Below, piece by piece: positions 63,527 to 64,000 of a stretch of 64,000 nt of DNA. The stretch comes from Aceticella autotrophica. Lineage in GTDB: Bacteria > Bacillota > Thermoanaerobacteria > Thermoanaerobacterales > Thermoanaerobacteraceae. A program made the position numbers and the translations under genes. The stretch spans positions 2,157,001-2,221,000 of the forward strand of contig NZ_CP060096.1 of the NCBI RefSeq assembly GCF_017357865.1, written 5' to 3'. The notes beneath the pieces were generated by a model. That model did not search any database, was not told the origin of the DNA, and saw nothing but the letters and a program-made list of their open reading frames with translations. Numbering within the stretch: position 1 is the stretch's first letter; the number at the start of each line of letters is the position of its first letter.

Positions 63527-64000
63527 CTATTTCACTCCTTTCGCATTTCCACTTATAATAATGCCAGGCAATAAATCGGGACGACGGTTAACCATAACTT
63601 GAATAACTGCTGCAGTAAATATCGCTTCAAATATTGCCAAAGGAAGTTGTGTTGGACCATATCCCATGAAAAATATCATCCATTGTTTAACTAAAGAAAC
63701 ATTACCGTGAAGACTAAGTGCAAGTTCAAAAGCACTAGTTAAGTATGTCATCACATCACCAACAAAACCAGCTATACCAGCAGCCAACCAAATAGGACTA
63801 CCAAATTTTCTAAAGATTTTCCAACTTAAATAACCAGACATACCTCCTACAATTCCCATAGAAAAGTTATTAGCACCTATAGTAGTAATTCCTCCATGTC
63901 CCAAAAAAATTGCTTGAAAAAAAAGTGCAATAGCTGAAATTACTGTAGTAGCCCATGGACCAACAACTATCGCTGCTAAAGGTGTTCCACAAGGGTGAGA
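63527..64000 (-). CDS. cbiM: Second CbiM S component (N-terminus outside window)
   Basis: Readable from SHPCGTPLAAIVVGPWATTV through FLGHGGITTIGANNFSMGIV to the C-terminus; the N-terminal metal loop is beyond the window edge. A TTG at 63904 is not the true start since the frame continues to 64000. Belongs to a CbiM branch distinct from the copy at 48 kb. Confidence 0.9.
   Translation of the reverse strand, partial: SHPCGTPLAAIVVGPWATTVISAIALFFQAIFLGHGGITTIGANNFSMGIVGGMSGYLSWKIFRKFGSPIWLAAGIAGFVGDVMTYLTSAFELALSLHGNVSLVKQWMIFFMGYGPTQLPLAIFEAIFTAAVIQVMVNRRPDLLPGIIISGNAKGVK

Overview
The window looks like the chromosome of a low-GC, anaerobic, probably thermophilic Firmicute, most likely a Thermoanaerobacterales-type carboxydotroph or acetogen. 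I infer this from the gene content: formyl-THF synthetase and a cyclodeaminase/cyclohydrolase-family protein, a Ni-CODH with an energy-converting [NiFe] hydrogenase, a selenocysteine formate dehydrogenase, tungsten/molybdenum cofactor genes, superoxide reductase, and AT-rich intergenic DNA with TTGACA/TATAAT promoters and strong AGGAGG ribosome sites. The species cannot be named from the sequence alone.

Layout. 1-2.4 kb: fchA (cut by the window edge) and fhs, the methyl branch of the Wood-Ljungdahl pathway. 2.4-11.6 kb: a minus-strand run of molybdopterin genes (mobA, mogA, MOSC, moaC, moaA, a moeA with a binding-protein-like domain), hypE, fdhD, and lipoate genes (lplA, gcvH, lipA). 11.7-24.9 kb: cooC, cooS, cooF, hypB, hypA, hypD, hypC and a nine-gene energy-converting hydrogenase operon that carries two MetV-like proteins. 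25-28.4 kb: hypF and a cation efflux gene. 28.5-34.8 kb: a complete F1Fo ATP synthase operon. 34.9-40 kb: mobB, a second moeA, the Sec-containing fdhA and its ferredoxin subunit, with a decayed fdhA 5' copy. 40.2-46 kb: a cobalamin riboswitch and an ECF transporter operon. 46.1-49 kb: a Co/Ni ECF transporter behind a structured leader. 49-51 kb: superoxide reductase, an amidohydrolase and an ArsR-type regulator. 51.2-53.6 kb: an unusual five-gene operon in which a DGC domain is fused to a lipoyl-carrier (GcvH) domain, alongside two more DGC proteins, a stand-alone HdrA N-terminal domain and a ferredoxin. 53.6-57.2 kb: a zinc exporter, an orphan HEARO/omega-type RNA, a ferredoxin, a TauE/SafE permease, a 15-residue Cys/Trp peptide and an Fe-S protein, dotted with a 23-nt palindromic repeat. 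57.3-61 kb: housekeeping genes (PAP2, glycosyltransferase, Ogt, MBL fold). 61.4-64 kb: a second Co/Ni ECF transporter cut by the window edge.

How it fits together. CooS with CooF would oxidise CO, the hydrogenase would make H2 while moving ions, and the ATP synthase (whose c subunit lacks the usual Na+ ligand set) would use the gradient. HypA-F are all present for hydrogenase maturation. Two Co/Ni importers and a B12-controlled importer would supply Ni and cobalamin. The Mo/W cofactor genes, FdhD and FdhA/HycB form a formate module. The least explained parts are the DGC-lipoyl operon with its ArsR switch, the orphan HEARO RNA, and the two MetV-like hydrogenase-operon proteins.
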